Positions 9,844-18,331 of a stretch of 64,000 nucleotides of DNA are shown here, piece after piece. This DNA is from Rahnella laticis. Its GTDB lineage: Bacteria; Pseudomonadota; Gammaproteobacteria; Enterobacterales; Enterobacteriaceae. Under the pieces are notes generated by a model. It worked only from the letters and a program-made list of their open reading frames with translations, was not told the origin of the DNA and searched no databases. The stretch covers positions 310,001-374,000 of the forward strand of contig NZ_JADOBI010000002.1 in the NCBI RefSeq assembly GCF_015644585.1, written 5' to 3'. The stretch's first letter is position 1. The number at the start of each line of letters is the position of its first letter. Made by a program: the position numbers and the translations under genes.

Positions 9844-11283
9844 TCAGCCTGCGCTCAGCGTCCAGATATCACCCTGAACTAAGGTTGCTTTTCCGTTGGT
9901 GGCAAAAACGGACAGGGCGCGCTGGCCGGGTTGCGGATAAATTCTGCTGCTGAACGTCGCGTCTCCCTGATTGACGAAAACTTCCACCGACGAACGGTCG
10001 ATGAAAATGCGTAAATCCAGAAGCTTACCCGGTGGCAGTGCGATGCTGCGGGCGTCTTTGATCCCGTGCATCGGGAAGTCCCTTTCCAGACAGATTCTTT
10101 GCGCCTGGGTATCCACAAAAAGGGATACGCCGCCGCCGGGTTTTATCCCGAAGCTTTCCGCATCTGACGCGGCCAGATCCCATTGCATGATGATCTCCGC
10201 GGCCTGTGCGTCTTCCATCAGAGGTCGTATGTCGTTTCTGAGCACGCACGGAGTAACCGGATAATGTTCACGGCGCAGCGTCCGTACTTCTTCCACCGGC
10301 ATCATGCGCACTTTGCCATCACGCAGCGTCAGTTCACGGGGCAATGTCATACAACCCGCCCAACCTTCTGCTTTTGACGGCATCACGGATTCCCACATGT
10401 CCATCCATGCGATAACAATCCGCCGTCCGTCAGCCGCCGTAAATGACTGCGGCGCGTAGAAATCATGGCCGTGATCCAGCTCGGTAAAGCCTTCCGTAAT
10501 CGTGAAGTCCTGGCCTGGTTTCCACGATCCGCGCAGGCATCCGCTCTGGAATAAATTCTGGTAATCATAGCCTTGCGCTTTGATCCCTTGCGGAGAACAC
10601 ATCAGAATATGTTCATCGCCAAGCGGGAAGAAATCCGGGCATTCCCACATATAGCCGGTATGGCTGTCCGCTTTGGCCAGTACGCGATCCAGTTCCCACT
10701 GTTGCAGGCTCTTGCCTTTATAGAGCAGCACCTGCCCGCAGTCGCTGTCATCGCGCGCGCCGATCACCATCCACCAGCAGCCGTTCTCACACCAGACTTT
10801 CGGGTCACGAAAATGCATGATGTTGTCCGGCGGGGTGAGCACCACACCCTGTTTGGTGAAATGAATGCCGTCCTCGCTTGTGGCCAGACATTGCACTTCG
10901 CGGATGGCACTGTCATTGCCTTCACCGTTCAGCCAGACATGGCCGGTATAAATCAGGCTGAGTATGCCGTTGTCATCCACGGCGCTGCCGGAGAAGCAAC
11001 CATCGCGGTCATCATCGTCGCCCGGCGCCAGCGCAACCGGGAGATGTTGCCAGTTCACCATGTCCTTGCTGACGGCGTGCCCCCAGTGCATTGGCCCCCA
11101 GTTTTCGCTGAACGGGTGGTGCTGATAAAAAGCGTGGTACATGCCCTGATGAAAAATCAGACCGTTCGGGTCGTTCATCCAGCCAGCCGGTGGGGCAAGG
11201 TGGAAGAGTGGGTAGAATGCATCGCCGCGTTTTTCTGCCGCATCCTGCAAAGCGTGCTCAGCACGTTCAAGTCGCTGTTTCAT
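9844..11283 (-). CDS. cscA: Sucrose-6-phosphate/sucrose hydrolase (invertase), GH32
   Basis: A 479-residue glycoside hydrolase family 32 enzyme that splits sucrose into glucose and fructose in the cytoplasm. The three acidic active-site motifs are visible: WMNDPNG near residue 35 (nucleophile Asp), FRDPK near 160 and WECPDF near 215 (acid/base Glu). A C-terminal beta-sandwich follows, with FIDRSSVEVFVN. Pairing with a proton-sucrose permease rather than a PTS transporter makes free sucrose the likely substrate, so I use cscA rather than scrB. Its ATG overlaps the cscB stop (ATGA), so the two are translationally coupled. Confidence 0.9.
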   Translation of the reverse strand: MKQRLERAEHALQDAAEKRGDAFYPLFHLAPPAGWMNDPNGLIFHQGMYHAFYQHHPFSENWGPMHWGHAVSKDMVNWQHLPVALAPGDDDDRDGCFSGSAVDDNGILSLIYTGHVWLNGEGNDSAIREVQCLATSEDGIHFTKQGVVLTPPDNIMHFRDPKVWCENGCWWMVIGARDDSDCGQVLLYKGKSLQQWELDRVLAKADSHTGYMWECPDFFPLGDEHILMCSPQGIKAQGYDYQNLFQSGCLRGSWKPGQDFTITEGFTELDHGHDFYAPQSFTAADGRRIVIAWMDMWESVMPSKAEGWAGCMTLPRELTLRDGKVRMMPVEEVRTLRREHYPVTPCVLRNDIRPLMEDAQAAEIIMQWDLAASDAESFGIKPGGGVSLFVDTQAQRICLERDFPMHGIKDARSIALPPGKLLDLRIFIDRSSVEVFVNQGDATFSSRIYPQPGQRALSVFATNGKATLVQGDIWTLSAG

Positions 11284-12530
11284 ACGTTTTCGCCCTTATT
11301 AAAGTCCATTGAACAGGGTGTCCGGCTTTTATCACCGGTGAGAAGGAAAGCGGAAATCAGAGTGAGGGAAAGTACCAGCGCGCCCATAATCATGTAGGTG
11401 TCGGCAAAGCCGATCACGTCATAGCCTTTACCCGCCAGCGGTGAAAATACGCTGGCGCAGACCTGCGTAATGAACTGAAAACCCACAAGATAAAGCGTGG
11501 CAGAAAGGCGCGGGTCAAAGCGCGTGGTGATGTACTTAAACATGGCGATCAGCAGAATCGGTAATTCCACGGCGTGCAGGAGTTTCATGCACGAAATCGT
11601 GACCGCATCCGCTGCCAGCCCGGAACCAAAGACGCGCAAAGCCATAATCAGACCGCTCAGCAACAGGCCGTTTTTAGCGCCAATCTTATTGACCACAAAC
11701 GGGGCAAGGAACATCCCGCCCGCTTCCAGAAATACCTGGAAGGAATTCAGGAAACCGTACATCTCGTTGCCGTTTCTGACGTCCGGGAAAAGTGACGAGA
11801 AGTACACCGGGAACTGCTGGTCATACACGTTATAAACGCTGACGCCGGTGACAAACACGATCAGCGCCCAAAAGCGGGGCAGGCGAAACAGGTCGATGGC
11901 GTCGGACAGATGCAGATTTCCGGGTTTGCCGTACTCAAGCTGGTTCAGGGCATCGGTTTTGACTTCGCGTAATCCCCACAATAACAACAGGAAAATCAGC
12001 GCTGAGCAGGAGCCCATCCAGAAATTAAGATTTGGATTGATGTTAAAGAGCATTCCGGAAAAGAACGTTGCAGCCGCCCAGCCCAGCGATCCCCACATTC
12101 TGGCTTTGCCAAATTCGAAGCCTAAAATGCGGCTGACGCGTTCTGTGTACGACTCCAGCGCCCCAATTCCGGCAAAAAAAGTGGCGCCGACATAAAGCCC
12201 GCCGGCCACCGCACCCGCTAAAATATTGGCCTGTAACATCGGGGCAAAAATAAAGATGAAAAAGGGGCCACTGAGCAGCAACAAAAAACCAATCGCCCAG
12301 AGCAGGTTTTTGCGTAACCCCAGCTTATCCTGAATAAAACCGTACAACGGCTGAGCGCACAGCGCCGTCAGGGCGATGGCAGAAAATAATAATCCGGTGT
12401 CAGCCCCCCGCAGGCCAATCTTCTGGCTTAACCAGAGTGAGATAAGCGAGAAGGCTGATGACCAGGTGTAGAAAAAACAAAAAAGTAATCCGCTAAGCAA
12501 TGTGTATGGACTTCGGTTGCTGTTCTTCAT
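11280..12530 (-). CDS. cscB: Sucrose permease, LacY/CscB family
   Basis: A 416-residue major facilitator of the oligosaccharide:H+ symporter family with twelve predicted spans; it imports sucrose with a proton across the inner membrane. Family marks include YTLLSGLLFCFFYTWSSAFS in span 1, the loop sequence FIQDKLGLRKNL between spans 2 and 3, and FEFGKARMWGSLGWA. The length and order match E. coli CscB (415). It is the first gene of the csc transcript, and two TTAACGTTAA palindromes lie in its promoter region. No fructokinase gene is present in this window. Confidence 0.92.
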   Translation of the reverse strand: MKNSNRSPYTLLSGLLFCFFYTWSSAFSLISLWLSQKIGLRGADTGLLFSAIALTALCAQPLYGFIQDKLGLRKNLLWAIGFLLLLSGPFFIFIFAPMLQANILAGAVAGGLYVGATFFAGIGALESYTERVSRILGFEFGKARMWGSLGWAAATFFSGMLFNINPNLNFWMGSCSALIFLLLLWGLREVKTDALNQLEYGKPGNLHLSDAIDLFRLPRFWALIVFVTGVSVYNVYDQQFPVYFSSLFPDVRNGNEMYGFLNSFQVFLEAGGMFLAPFVVNKIGAKNGLLLSGLIMALRVFGSGLAADAVTISCMKLLHAVELPILLIAMFKYITTRFDPRLSATLYLVGFQFITQVCASVFSPLAGKGYDVIGFADTYMIMGALVLSLTLISAFLLTGDKSRTPCSMDFNKGENV

Positions 12531-12569
12531 GTGTGTGTCCGTTCATTATTAGAATGTGTAGACCACATT

Positions 12570-12581
12570 GTTAACGTTAAC
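12570..12581. promoter_or_regulatory. csc operator 1 (likely CscR site)
   Basis: GTTAACGTTAAC is a perfect 12-bp palindrome 40 bp upstream of the cscB ATG. A central CG in a symmetric A/T-rich dyad is typical of LacI/GalR-family operators. A second identical site lies 64 bp away, centre to centre. Confidence 0.7.
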
Positions 12582-12632
12582 TTTTAGTTTTTCACAGATG
12601 TTGTAAGGCGAGTTTATGATGTTAATCACAAG

Positions 12633-12646
12633 TGTTAACGTTAACA
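12633..12646. promoter_or_regulatory. csc operator 2 (likely CscR site)
   Basis: TGTTAACGTTAACA, a perfect 14-bp palindrome, contains the same 12-bp core as operator 1. The 64-bp spacing is close to six helical turns, so both sites would face the same side of the DNA and could support a repression loop. Confidence 0.7.
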
Positions 12647-12746
12647 TAATTGAAGTGTGATCTGAACCACAATTTTAGGGAAGTGAGTTCAAGCCCCCGG
12701 TCTTATCCCGAAGATAGGCCCGGAGAGGCCGCTTAAAGCAACGCAG

Positions 12747-13607
12747 TCAGCAGGGGCGTTGTGTCATATCTGGCAAACCGCTAAGCCCATACTCGACCAT
12801 CGCCATGTAAACGGAAAAATAGTTGAGCACCATTTGCATGAAGGTCAGATGCAACACGATCGTGTTATTGGCGGAGTCGAGCCTCAGCAGGCCACCGGCC
12901 TCTGCGGCTTTCAGGCATCGCTTGATGTGTGAGCGGGAAACCCCGCATTTTAGTGAAGCTTTCAGATAGTTATACTCGATCACCGCATTCTGCTGGCGGA
13001 TGCTTTCGATGTACAAATCCATCAGCATCATGTGCCCGGCGTCCCTGAAAATGAACTCCTTACAATCTGGCACCATATCGAATAAATAGATCTGATTGAG
13101 GATGATTTCCGAATACTTCCGAAAATATTCTGCATTGAAATTCTCCATTTTCAGACAGCGTGAAACATCGAAATCCGGGTACAACATGCCATAGGGGATC
13201 ATCATGGTATTAATGAGCGCGCGGGTTTCATCCTGCGCTCTTGATGTCACCGTATAGTTCAGCTTTCGTTTATCCAGCGGATCCTTTTTAACTTCCATTC
13301 GCCCGCCCACACGAATAAAGAGCAGGAATGAGTCAACGGTATTTTCACTGATTAACCCCGTTGTCTTACAGAAGTCTTTAACATGACGTAGTGTGGGGTT
13401 ATCTGTCGTGAAAAAATAGGTCATGACAGCGGTTCCAATAATAAATCGATTGGCTTTGAAAATAACCTTAAAATAGAGAGGTTTAGTCAGATAAAGTTTA
13501 AACATAAGTTTGTAATGTTTCTGCATGACTAACTCTATATCCTTATGCGATTTAATCTCCTCTGCACGATGAGAAATTAAATCCCTGAGTTCTTGTTTGC
13601 TCTTCAT
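12747..13607 (-). CDS. Putative winged-helix DNA-binding regulator
   Basis: I do not recognise a named family for this 286-residue protein. Two stretches look like winged helix-turn-helix units: about residues 75-130, with a MarR-like wing (DPLDKRKLNYTVTSRAQDE), and about 205-260, with YLKASLKCGVSRSHIKRCLK and AEAGGLLRLDSANNTIVLHL. That would fit a transcriptional regulator with two DNA-binding domains. It ends close to the csc promoter region and points away from the fimbrial operon. The start is uncertain: I chose the ATG at 13607 (MKSKQELRD), and an ATG at 13634 is possible. Regulation of the neighbouring pili is only a guess. Confidence 0.5.
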   Translation of the reverse strand: MKSKQELRDLISHRAEEIKSHKDIELVMQKHYKLMFKLYLTKPLYFKVIFKANRFIIGTAVMTYFFTTDNPTLRHVKDFCKTTGLISENTVDSFLLFIRVGGRMEVKKDPLDKRKLNYTVTSRAQDETRALINTMMIPYGMLYPDFDVSRCLKMENFNAEYFRKYSEIILNQIYLFDMVPDCKEFIFRDAGHMMLMDLYIESIRQQNAVIEYNYLKASLKCGVSRSHIKRCLKAAEAGGLLRLDSANNTIVLHLTFMQMVLNYFSVYMAMVEYGLSGLPDMTQRPC

Positions 13608-13658
13608 TTCGTTTCTTACTTTGCCTGGGGTCATATTACAAATTAAAAAATAACGCAA

Positions 13659-14043
13659 TTATTACTTAGCGTTAATTTAAATCGTGTTGAAAAACAGTTT
13701 AGAATGCTATATGGCGACGGGAGTGTTGCGTGTTTTTTTTAAAGCGCTGAAAGGTCTGATTTGCCTCGCTAAGTATAATCCTAACACCGCATTAACGAAT
13801 TTGCATAAGAGTTGATCTTATTTTGTCCGGTGATATTACTTTTTTAAGTAATGGCATTTTTATTATTTTTAAGATTTTAATTAATGGTTTCATCGGGTTA
13901 TGTCGGTTTTCTAACGGGAGTTTTTTTGGGGTTATTCCCTCTAAAAAAATTAACCACAAAAATGGACAGTGACTTAACAAACGCCATGTGAGAATTTTCT
14001 TATCGCCAGGTTATTCCCGTGGGCTCAGAAGTCCGGGTAAACA
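13659..14043. other. AT-rich intergenic region upstream of the fimbrial operon
   Basis: About 400 bp with no gene I can support. It separates the putative regulator from the fimbrial chaperone and probably holds the divergent promoters. I saw no certain promoter or operator. Confidence 0.5.
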
Positions 14044-14083
14044 GGCAGAACCCTCTGGAGAGGGAATTGCCGGCACGTTTTTT
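14044..14083 (+). promoter_or_regulatory. Leader hairpin with T-run before the fimbrial operon
   Basis: Nested arms GGCA/TGCC (14044-14047 with 14068-14071) and CCCTC/GAGGG enclose a small loop, and six T follow at 14078-14083. It sits only about 25 nt upstream of the chaperone start, so it could act as an attenuator in the leader RNA. No leader peptide was identified. Confidence 0.35.
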
Positions 14084-14106
14084 AATGGAATTTATAAGGA
14101 TTTATC

Positions 14107-14919
14107 ATGGATGAGTCACGTCATCAGGCCCTGCGCCACAACATTTCTCTTGGGCAATTTTGTAAAAAAAAGATTGCCGGGATACTGCGTTTCTCACTGA
14201 TACCCATGACTTTTTTAAGCATCCATTCTGCCTGCGCAAATATGAGCGTCTATCCGATGGAAGTGGCGCTAAATAATCAGGGCGCAGCGCAGATTCAGAC
14301 CTTATCTCAAAGCGGTGAGGCGCAGTTTATTAAAGTCAGCATTAAGAAAATTGAGCGTCCGGCGACACCTTTTGAAAAAGAAATAGCGGTTAATGACGCG
14401 GTTTCACCGTCGCTGATTGCCACGCCGGACAAATTCGCACTGGCTTCGGGTTCACAGCGAATTATCCGGCTGATCTCGTTACAACCGCCGGAGAAGGAAA
14501 CCGCGTGGCGTGTTTATTTCGAGGCTGTCGGTGCGCCTGATGAGCTGAAAGATAAACCGGGGCAGGATAATAAAATAACCAATCAGGTCGGCATTAATTT
14601 AGTCTGGGGTGTGCTTGTCCATATTCCGCCAAAAAACCCGGTGTTATCTTTGCGTCAGTTAACGGGCAGCGAAGTAAAAAATGATGGCACAGTGCGAATT
14701 GTTATCCGTGAGGTGGGGATTTGTCCGCAGGGAAAAATGAGCGGCAGTTGTCAGTGGAAAAAAGAACATGCCACAGTATATCCGGATGAGACTCTGACAT
14801 TTAAATCGTGGACGCCTGCGCAATTAAATTCAGCACATGAAATAAGAATTAAATATGTTGATCAGAATTCGAAAAGCCTGAATGAGTACGCTATCGAAAA
14901 CACAGTCAGCATGTTCTAA
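14107..14919 (+). CDS. CFA/I-type fimbrial periplasmic chaperone
   Basis: A 270-residue periplasmic chaperone of the alpha (CS1/CFA/I) chaperone-usher type, equivalent to CfaA. It would hold pilin subunits and donate a strand to them before export. The mature protein starts near ANMSVYPMEVALNNQG and shows the PapD-like first domain, with ALASGSQRIIRLISLQPP where the family has its conserved strand and basic residues, then WRVYFEAV. The signal peptide is unusually long at the N-side (about 48 residues in all). AAGGA precedes the ATG by about 6 nt. Gene order chaperone-pilin-usher-tip matches CFA/I and cable-pilus operons. Confidence 0.85.
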   Translation: MDESRHQALRHNISLGQFCKKKIAGILRFSLIPMTFLSIHSACANMSVYPMEVALNNQGAAQIQTLSQSGEAQFIKVSIKKIERPATPFEKEIAVNDAVSPSLIATPDKFALASGSQRIIRLISLQPPEKETAWRVYFEAVGAPDELKDKPGQDNKITNQVGINLVWGVLVHIPPKNPVLSLRQLTGSEVKNDGTVRIVIREVGICPQGKMSGSCQWKKEHATVYPDETLTFKSWTPAQLNSAHEIRIKYVDQNSKSLNEYAIENTVSMF

Positions 14920-14923
14920 GGGA

Positions 14924-14942
14924 ATAACAACCTGTTTGTTAT
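14924..14942 (+). other. Intercistronic hairpin before the major pilin
   Basis: A perfect 7-bp stem ATAACAA/TTGTTAT with a 5-nt loop lies between the chaperone and pilin genes. Such elements may mark RNA processing that raises pilin levels; this role is inference. Confidence 0.35.
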
Positions 14943-15007
14943 GAGACGGTTCATTACCGACGAGACGGTCATTAAAGACCATTACATGGATTTTCATGGA
15001 GCTACAA

Positions 15008-15508
15008 ATGCAAAAATTAATTAAACCACTTTTCATCGCAACAGTATTAACGGCTGCATTTAATGCACAGGCTGTGCAGAAAGATATTACTGTAAATGCC
15101 AACGTCGATGCGACAGTGGATTTGACGCAGGCGGACGGTACCGCATTACCTGGCACAATTGATATGCAATATATCCCGGGCCGTGGTCTGTCTACCTATT
15201 CACTGGACACCAAGATCTGGTCTAACTCTTCTACCGCAAGCATTAACGTTGCGCTGGTCAGTGCTGCGCAGTTAAACGAAGCGGTCAGCGGCACTGCGGT
15301 ACCGTTGAAAGTGACGCTGGGTGCAGATCTTAAACCGATCACCACGAGCTCAACGACCCTGACTTATGCCTCATTATTCCCGGCGGGTACAACGAACGGT
15401 TCTTCAGTTCTGCCTTTGAAAATCTCTCCGGCAACCGTTGCACCTCTGGCGACCGGCACTTATACCGGCGTGGTCAGCCTGCTGATCACCCAGGCGACAT
15501 CAAGCTGA
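15008..15508 (+). CDS. Major fimbrial subunit, CS1/CFA/I family
   Basis: A 166-residue major pilin equivalent to CfaB or CsoA. After a signal peptide ending near NAQA/VQKD, the mature N-terminus KDITVNANVDATVDLTQADG is the donor-strand segment typical of the CS1 family, followed by ALPGTIDMQYIPG. The C-terminus (GTYTGVVSLLITQATS) is also as in the family. Subunits polymerise by donor-strand exchange into a thin pilus. I chose the ATG at 15008 because GGAG stands 7 nt upstream; the in-frame ATG at 14996 overlaps that site. A strong hairpin downstream probably makes pilin mRNA more abundant than usher mRNA. Confidence 0.9.
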   Translation: MQKLIKPLFIATVLTAAFNAQAVQKDITVNANVDATVDLTQADGTALPGTIDMQYIPGRGLSTYSLDTKIWSNSSTASINVALVSAAQLNEAVSGTAVPLKVTLGADLKPITTSSTTLTYASLFPAGTTNGSSVLPLKISPATVAPLATGTYTGVVSLLITQATSS

Positions 15509-15537
15509 TTTGCCTGAGTTGACTGATCGATTATTTC

Positions 15538-15557
15538 GGGGGGCAGTCTGCCCCCTT
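15538..15557 (+). terminator. Partial terminator/attenuator between pilin and usher
   Basis: GGGGGCA (15539-15545) and TGCCCCC (15549-15555) form a GC-rich stem with a 3-nt loop, followed by a T-rich but broken stretch. Its position fits read-through control that gives many pilin and few usher transcripts. Confidence 0.65.
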
Positions 15558-15583
15558 ATTATTCTTTTCAGCAGGACGCTGTA

Positions 15584-18316
15584 ATGAAGGTCAATATTCG
15601 CGTTGTATTAATAGCCTCTTTCATTACCCTGATCCCCTCTCTTTCTGTCCGCGCAGCGACACAGGTCCCGCCGGGTTTTGAATCGCTGGTGACCGGGCAG
15701 ACTCTGTGGGTCAATCTTTCTGTCTACGGACAATCGCTCGGGCTTTTTGAAGCCACCGTTTCTCTGGACACCGTGACTTTCCTGAAACCCGATGATGTCG
15801 CCCGTGCGGTTATGCAGCATTATCAGAAGAACCCGCAGCAGGAAAAGCACTTAGACGGCCTGATCCGTCAGCCTCTGGCGCGCAACGGCAATCTGGCTTG
15901 CAGCAGTAACGGCGGGGTGGCCGGATGTGACTATCTGGATACAGATTCTGTCGCCGTTATCTATGACGAAAATAATGCCAAAGTTGCACTGTTCCTCGGC
16001 CCGGAATTTATTCCGCTTTCCGCAGGCAATGCCTCACCCTATTACGAACAGACCGCCGAAACCGAAGCGGCATTTATTCATCAGCAAAATATCAATTTCG
16101 TGACCAACAGCGGCGACCAGACGTTATCCCTGCAAGGCGCGGGCGCACTGGGTTTGACGCAAAGCAGCTATGCCGGTATCGACTGGGATTACCTCGCGCA
16201 GAAATACCGTCAGCAAAATCATCAGGAAGTTCGCTTCAATAACGCCTTTCTGCGTCGTGACCTGGGCAAACGCTACTACGTTCAGGCCGGACGCATGGAT
16301 TCGCGGGACATTTTCAGCAACGCTGGCGGAAACATCACACTAAGCCAGTTACCGCTCAGCACCATCGAAGGCGTGCGCGCAGGTTCCACACTGGCCTGGG
16401 TTAACAGTACTCAGGCCGCACAGGGTACGCCGGTGACAGTATTCATTACCCGCCCGTCGCGCATTGATGCCTATCGCGATCAGCAATTGCTGGGCACTTT
16501 TTACCTGAATGCGGGCACGCAAAACCTCGACACCACGGCTTTCCCTAATGGCAGCTACACCGTGACGATGCGTGTGTATGAAGACAATCAGTTGTCGCGC
16601 ACTGAACAGGTGCCTTTCAGCCGGACAGGCAGTTCCACCAGTCAAAACGTTGAGTGGTTTGTGCAGGGTGGCGCTATTCCCGCACGGGACGGTCAAAGTA
16701 ACGGCGCGGAATCACAAAATGGTGCGGATCGCCGCGTAGTTCAGGCGGGGATCAAAGTCCCGCTGAACCTGGAGACCGCGCTGACCGGCGGTGTCGCGAT
16801 GACGAACCGCAACCATTTTGTCGAAAGCGCCCTCGACTGGAGCCATGGATTCGACAACGCACTTCTCGACGGCATTCTCGCCACCCGCTTCAGCTACCTC
16901 AAAGGCAGTGAAGGCTCGCGCGGCAATATTCAGCAAATTTCGTATAACGACGGCTTCTCTCTCAGTTTCTACCGCAGTGCGCTGTTTGCGCAGGATTGCT
17001 ACAGCAACAATGGAGGGCAATACGGTTTCAGCGGTTGCTACCAGAGCAGCAGCCTGATGTTCAGCGTGCCTGTTAAAAGCTGGTATGTGAACGCCGGTTA
17101 CAGTGCCAGTGAGAATGAAGGCCGCAATGTGATCCCGGCGTTTCGCGATGAAAGCGACATTGTGCCGGTGTGGACCCGCCGCAATATTTACAGCAAAACA
17201 AAAACCACGACATGGCAGGCCGGGCTCGGGCGCGGATTCAGTTTCAACGGAATCAATATCAACACCAGCGGCAACCTTTTTACGCGAACCAACAGCACCG
17301 GTATGAAGCGTGATAACGGGGGATTCTTGTCCGTTTCGCTTTCGCGCGTCAGCACGCCGACGATTGATGCGCGCTCGAACTACAGCTCGCTGGGCATGAC
17401 GTATCAGTCAGATCGCAGCAATAAAAATCAGCTCGGCTACAACGTGGCACAGAACTGGTATTTCGATGCGCAGAACCAGCAGGAAATCGGTGTGAATCTC
17501 AACGGCAATCAGGAGAACACCCTGAATGCATCGGTCTACGGTAAAACCGGCGGCGAATATGGCAACGGCAGCCTGGCGGTAAGTTCGGCGTCCTCCGGTT
17601 CGTCCGGTCAGCGTTTCAGCAGCAGTGGCAGCTATAACTCCTCACTGGCCGTGGCACGATCGGGCCTGTACTGGGGAAAATGGGGCAACGGTTTACCGGG
17701 GGCTGCGGTGGGGCTGAACGTCGAGAGCACGGATGACAGCCGTGATACCCGCGTGGATGTCTCGGTTGATGGCGCAGGCAGCGCCAGCCTGCACGGCACC
17801 GGCCGCACGTTATTTAGCGTTCCGGCTTACACGCAAAGCCATATCAGCATCAATGATTCCATCGAATCTACCGCCGGTATGCGCAGTGAAATTACTCAGG
17901 GTGCCGGACGCCGCGCGCTGTTTATCCCGCCGGGCCGGATGCTGGTTGGCAAGGTGAATATCGTTTCGCGTTACACCTATCTCGGCAGATTGATGATCAA
18001 TCAGCAAACCCCGCTTGAAGGCGCAATTCCGCTCAATGTGGTCAGCTGGTCAGGTTTAGGGCAGGGAGGATTTACTGCTGAAACCGATCACCGCATGAAG
18101 GATTTATATATGGCGCGCGGGATGCAGATGTATCGCTGTGAGATGAAGGTAAAAAGCACGCATGACGTCGTGCGCTACGTCGGAGATACCGGTTGCGAAA
18201 CGATCAGCCTTGCAGCAGTACCGCAGAACGTTCAGCAGCAGGCAAAAATGCTGATCGCCACGCGGCGTGCTGACGATGTCCCTCTGGCACGTGAGCAGTC
18301 TTTCCGGCAGGAATAA
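15584..18316 (+). CDS. CFA/I-type outer-membrane fimbrial usher
   Basis: A 910-residue outer-membrane usher, equivalent to CfaC, which recruits chaperone-subunit complexes and threads the growing pilus through its beta-barrel. A signal peptide ends near VRAA/TQVP. The N-terminal domain starts with PPGFESLVTGQTLWVNLSVY, a typical alpha-usher opening, followed by a Cys pair near residues 107 and 115. The barrel and plug region carries VPFSRTGSSTSQNVEWFVQG, and a C-terminal domain has a Cys pair (YRCEMKV, DTGCETISL). It is about 70-100 residues longer than gamma-type ushers such as FimD, and similar to CfaC. It lies 15 nt before the tip gene. Confidence 0.9.
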   Translation: MKVNIRVVLIASFITLIPSLSVRAATQVPPGFESLVTGQTLWVNLSVYGQSLGLFEATVSLDTVTFLKPDDVARAVMQHYQKNPQQEKHLDGLIRQPLARNGNLACSSNGGVAGCDYLDTDSVAVIYDENNAKVALFLGPEFIPLSAGNASPYYEQTAETEAAFIHQQNINFVTNSGDQTLSLQGAGALGLTQSSYAGIDWDYLAQKYRQQNHQEVRFNNAFLRRDLGKRYYVQAGRMDSRDIFSNAGGNITLSQLPLSTIEGVRAGSTLAWVNSTQAAQGTPVTVFITRPSRIDAYRDQQLLGTFYLNAGTQNLDTTAFPNGSYTVTMRVYEDNQLSRTEQVPFSRTGSSTSQNVEWFVQGGAIPARDGQSNGAESQNGADRRVVQAGIKVPLNLETALTGGVAMTNRNHFVESALDWSHGFDNALLDGILATRFSYLKGSEGSRGNIQQISYNDGFSLSFYRSALFAQDCYSNNGGQYGFSGCYQSSSLMFSVPVKSWYVNAGYSASENEGRNVIPAFRDESDIVPVWTRRNIYSKTKTTTWQAGLGRGFSFNGININTSGNLFTRTNSTGMKRDNGGFLSVSLSRVSTPTIDARSNYSSLGMTYQSDRSNKNQLGYNVAQNWYFDAQNQQEIGVNLNGNQENTLNASVYGKTGGEYGNGSLAVSSASSGSSGQRFSSSGSYNSSLAVARSGLYWGKWGNGLPGAAVGLNVESTDDSRDTRVDVSVDGAGSASLHGTGRTLFSVPAYTQSHISINDSIESTAGMRSEITQGAGRRALFIPPGRMLVGKVNIVSRYTYLGRLMINQQTPLEGAIPLNVVSWSGLGQGGFTAETDHRMKDLYMARGMQMYRCEMKVKSTHDVVRYVGDTGCETISLAAVPQNVQQQAKMLIATRRADDVPLAREQSFRQE

Positions 18317-18331
18317 CAATAAGGATTTTGT

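Noticed and set aside
10573-11397. A 274-codon plus-strand frame across cscA and the end of cscB
   Set aside because: Antisense shadow that covers the conserved GH32 motifs on the other strand.
13792-13980. A 62-codon minus-strand frame before the fimbrial operon
   Set aside because: AT-rich, no ribosome-binding site and no protein-like features; most likely chance.
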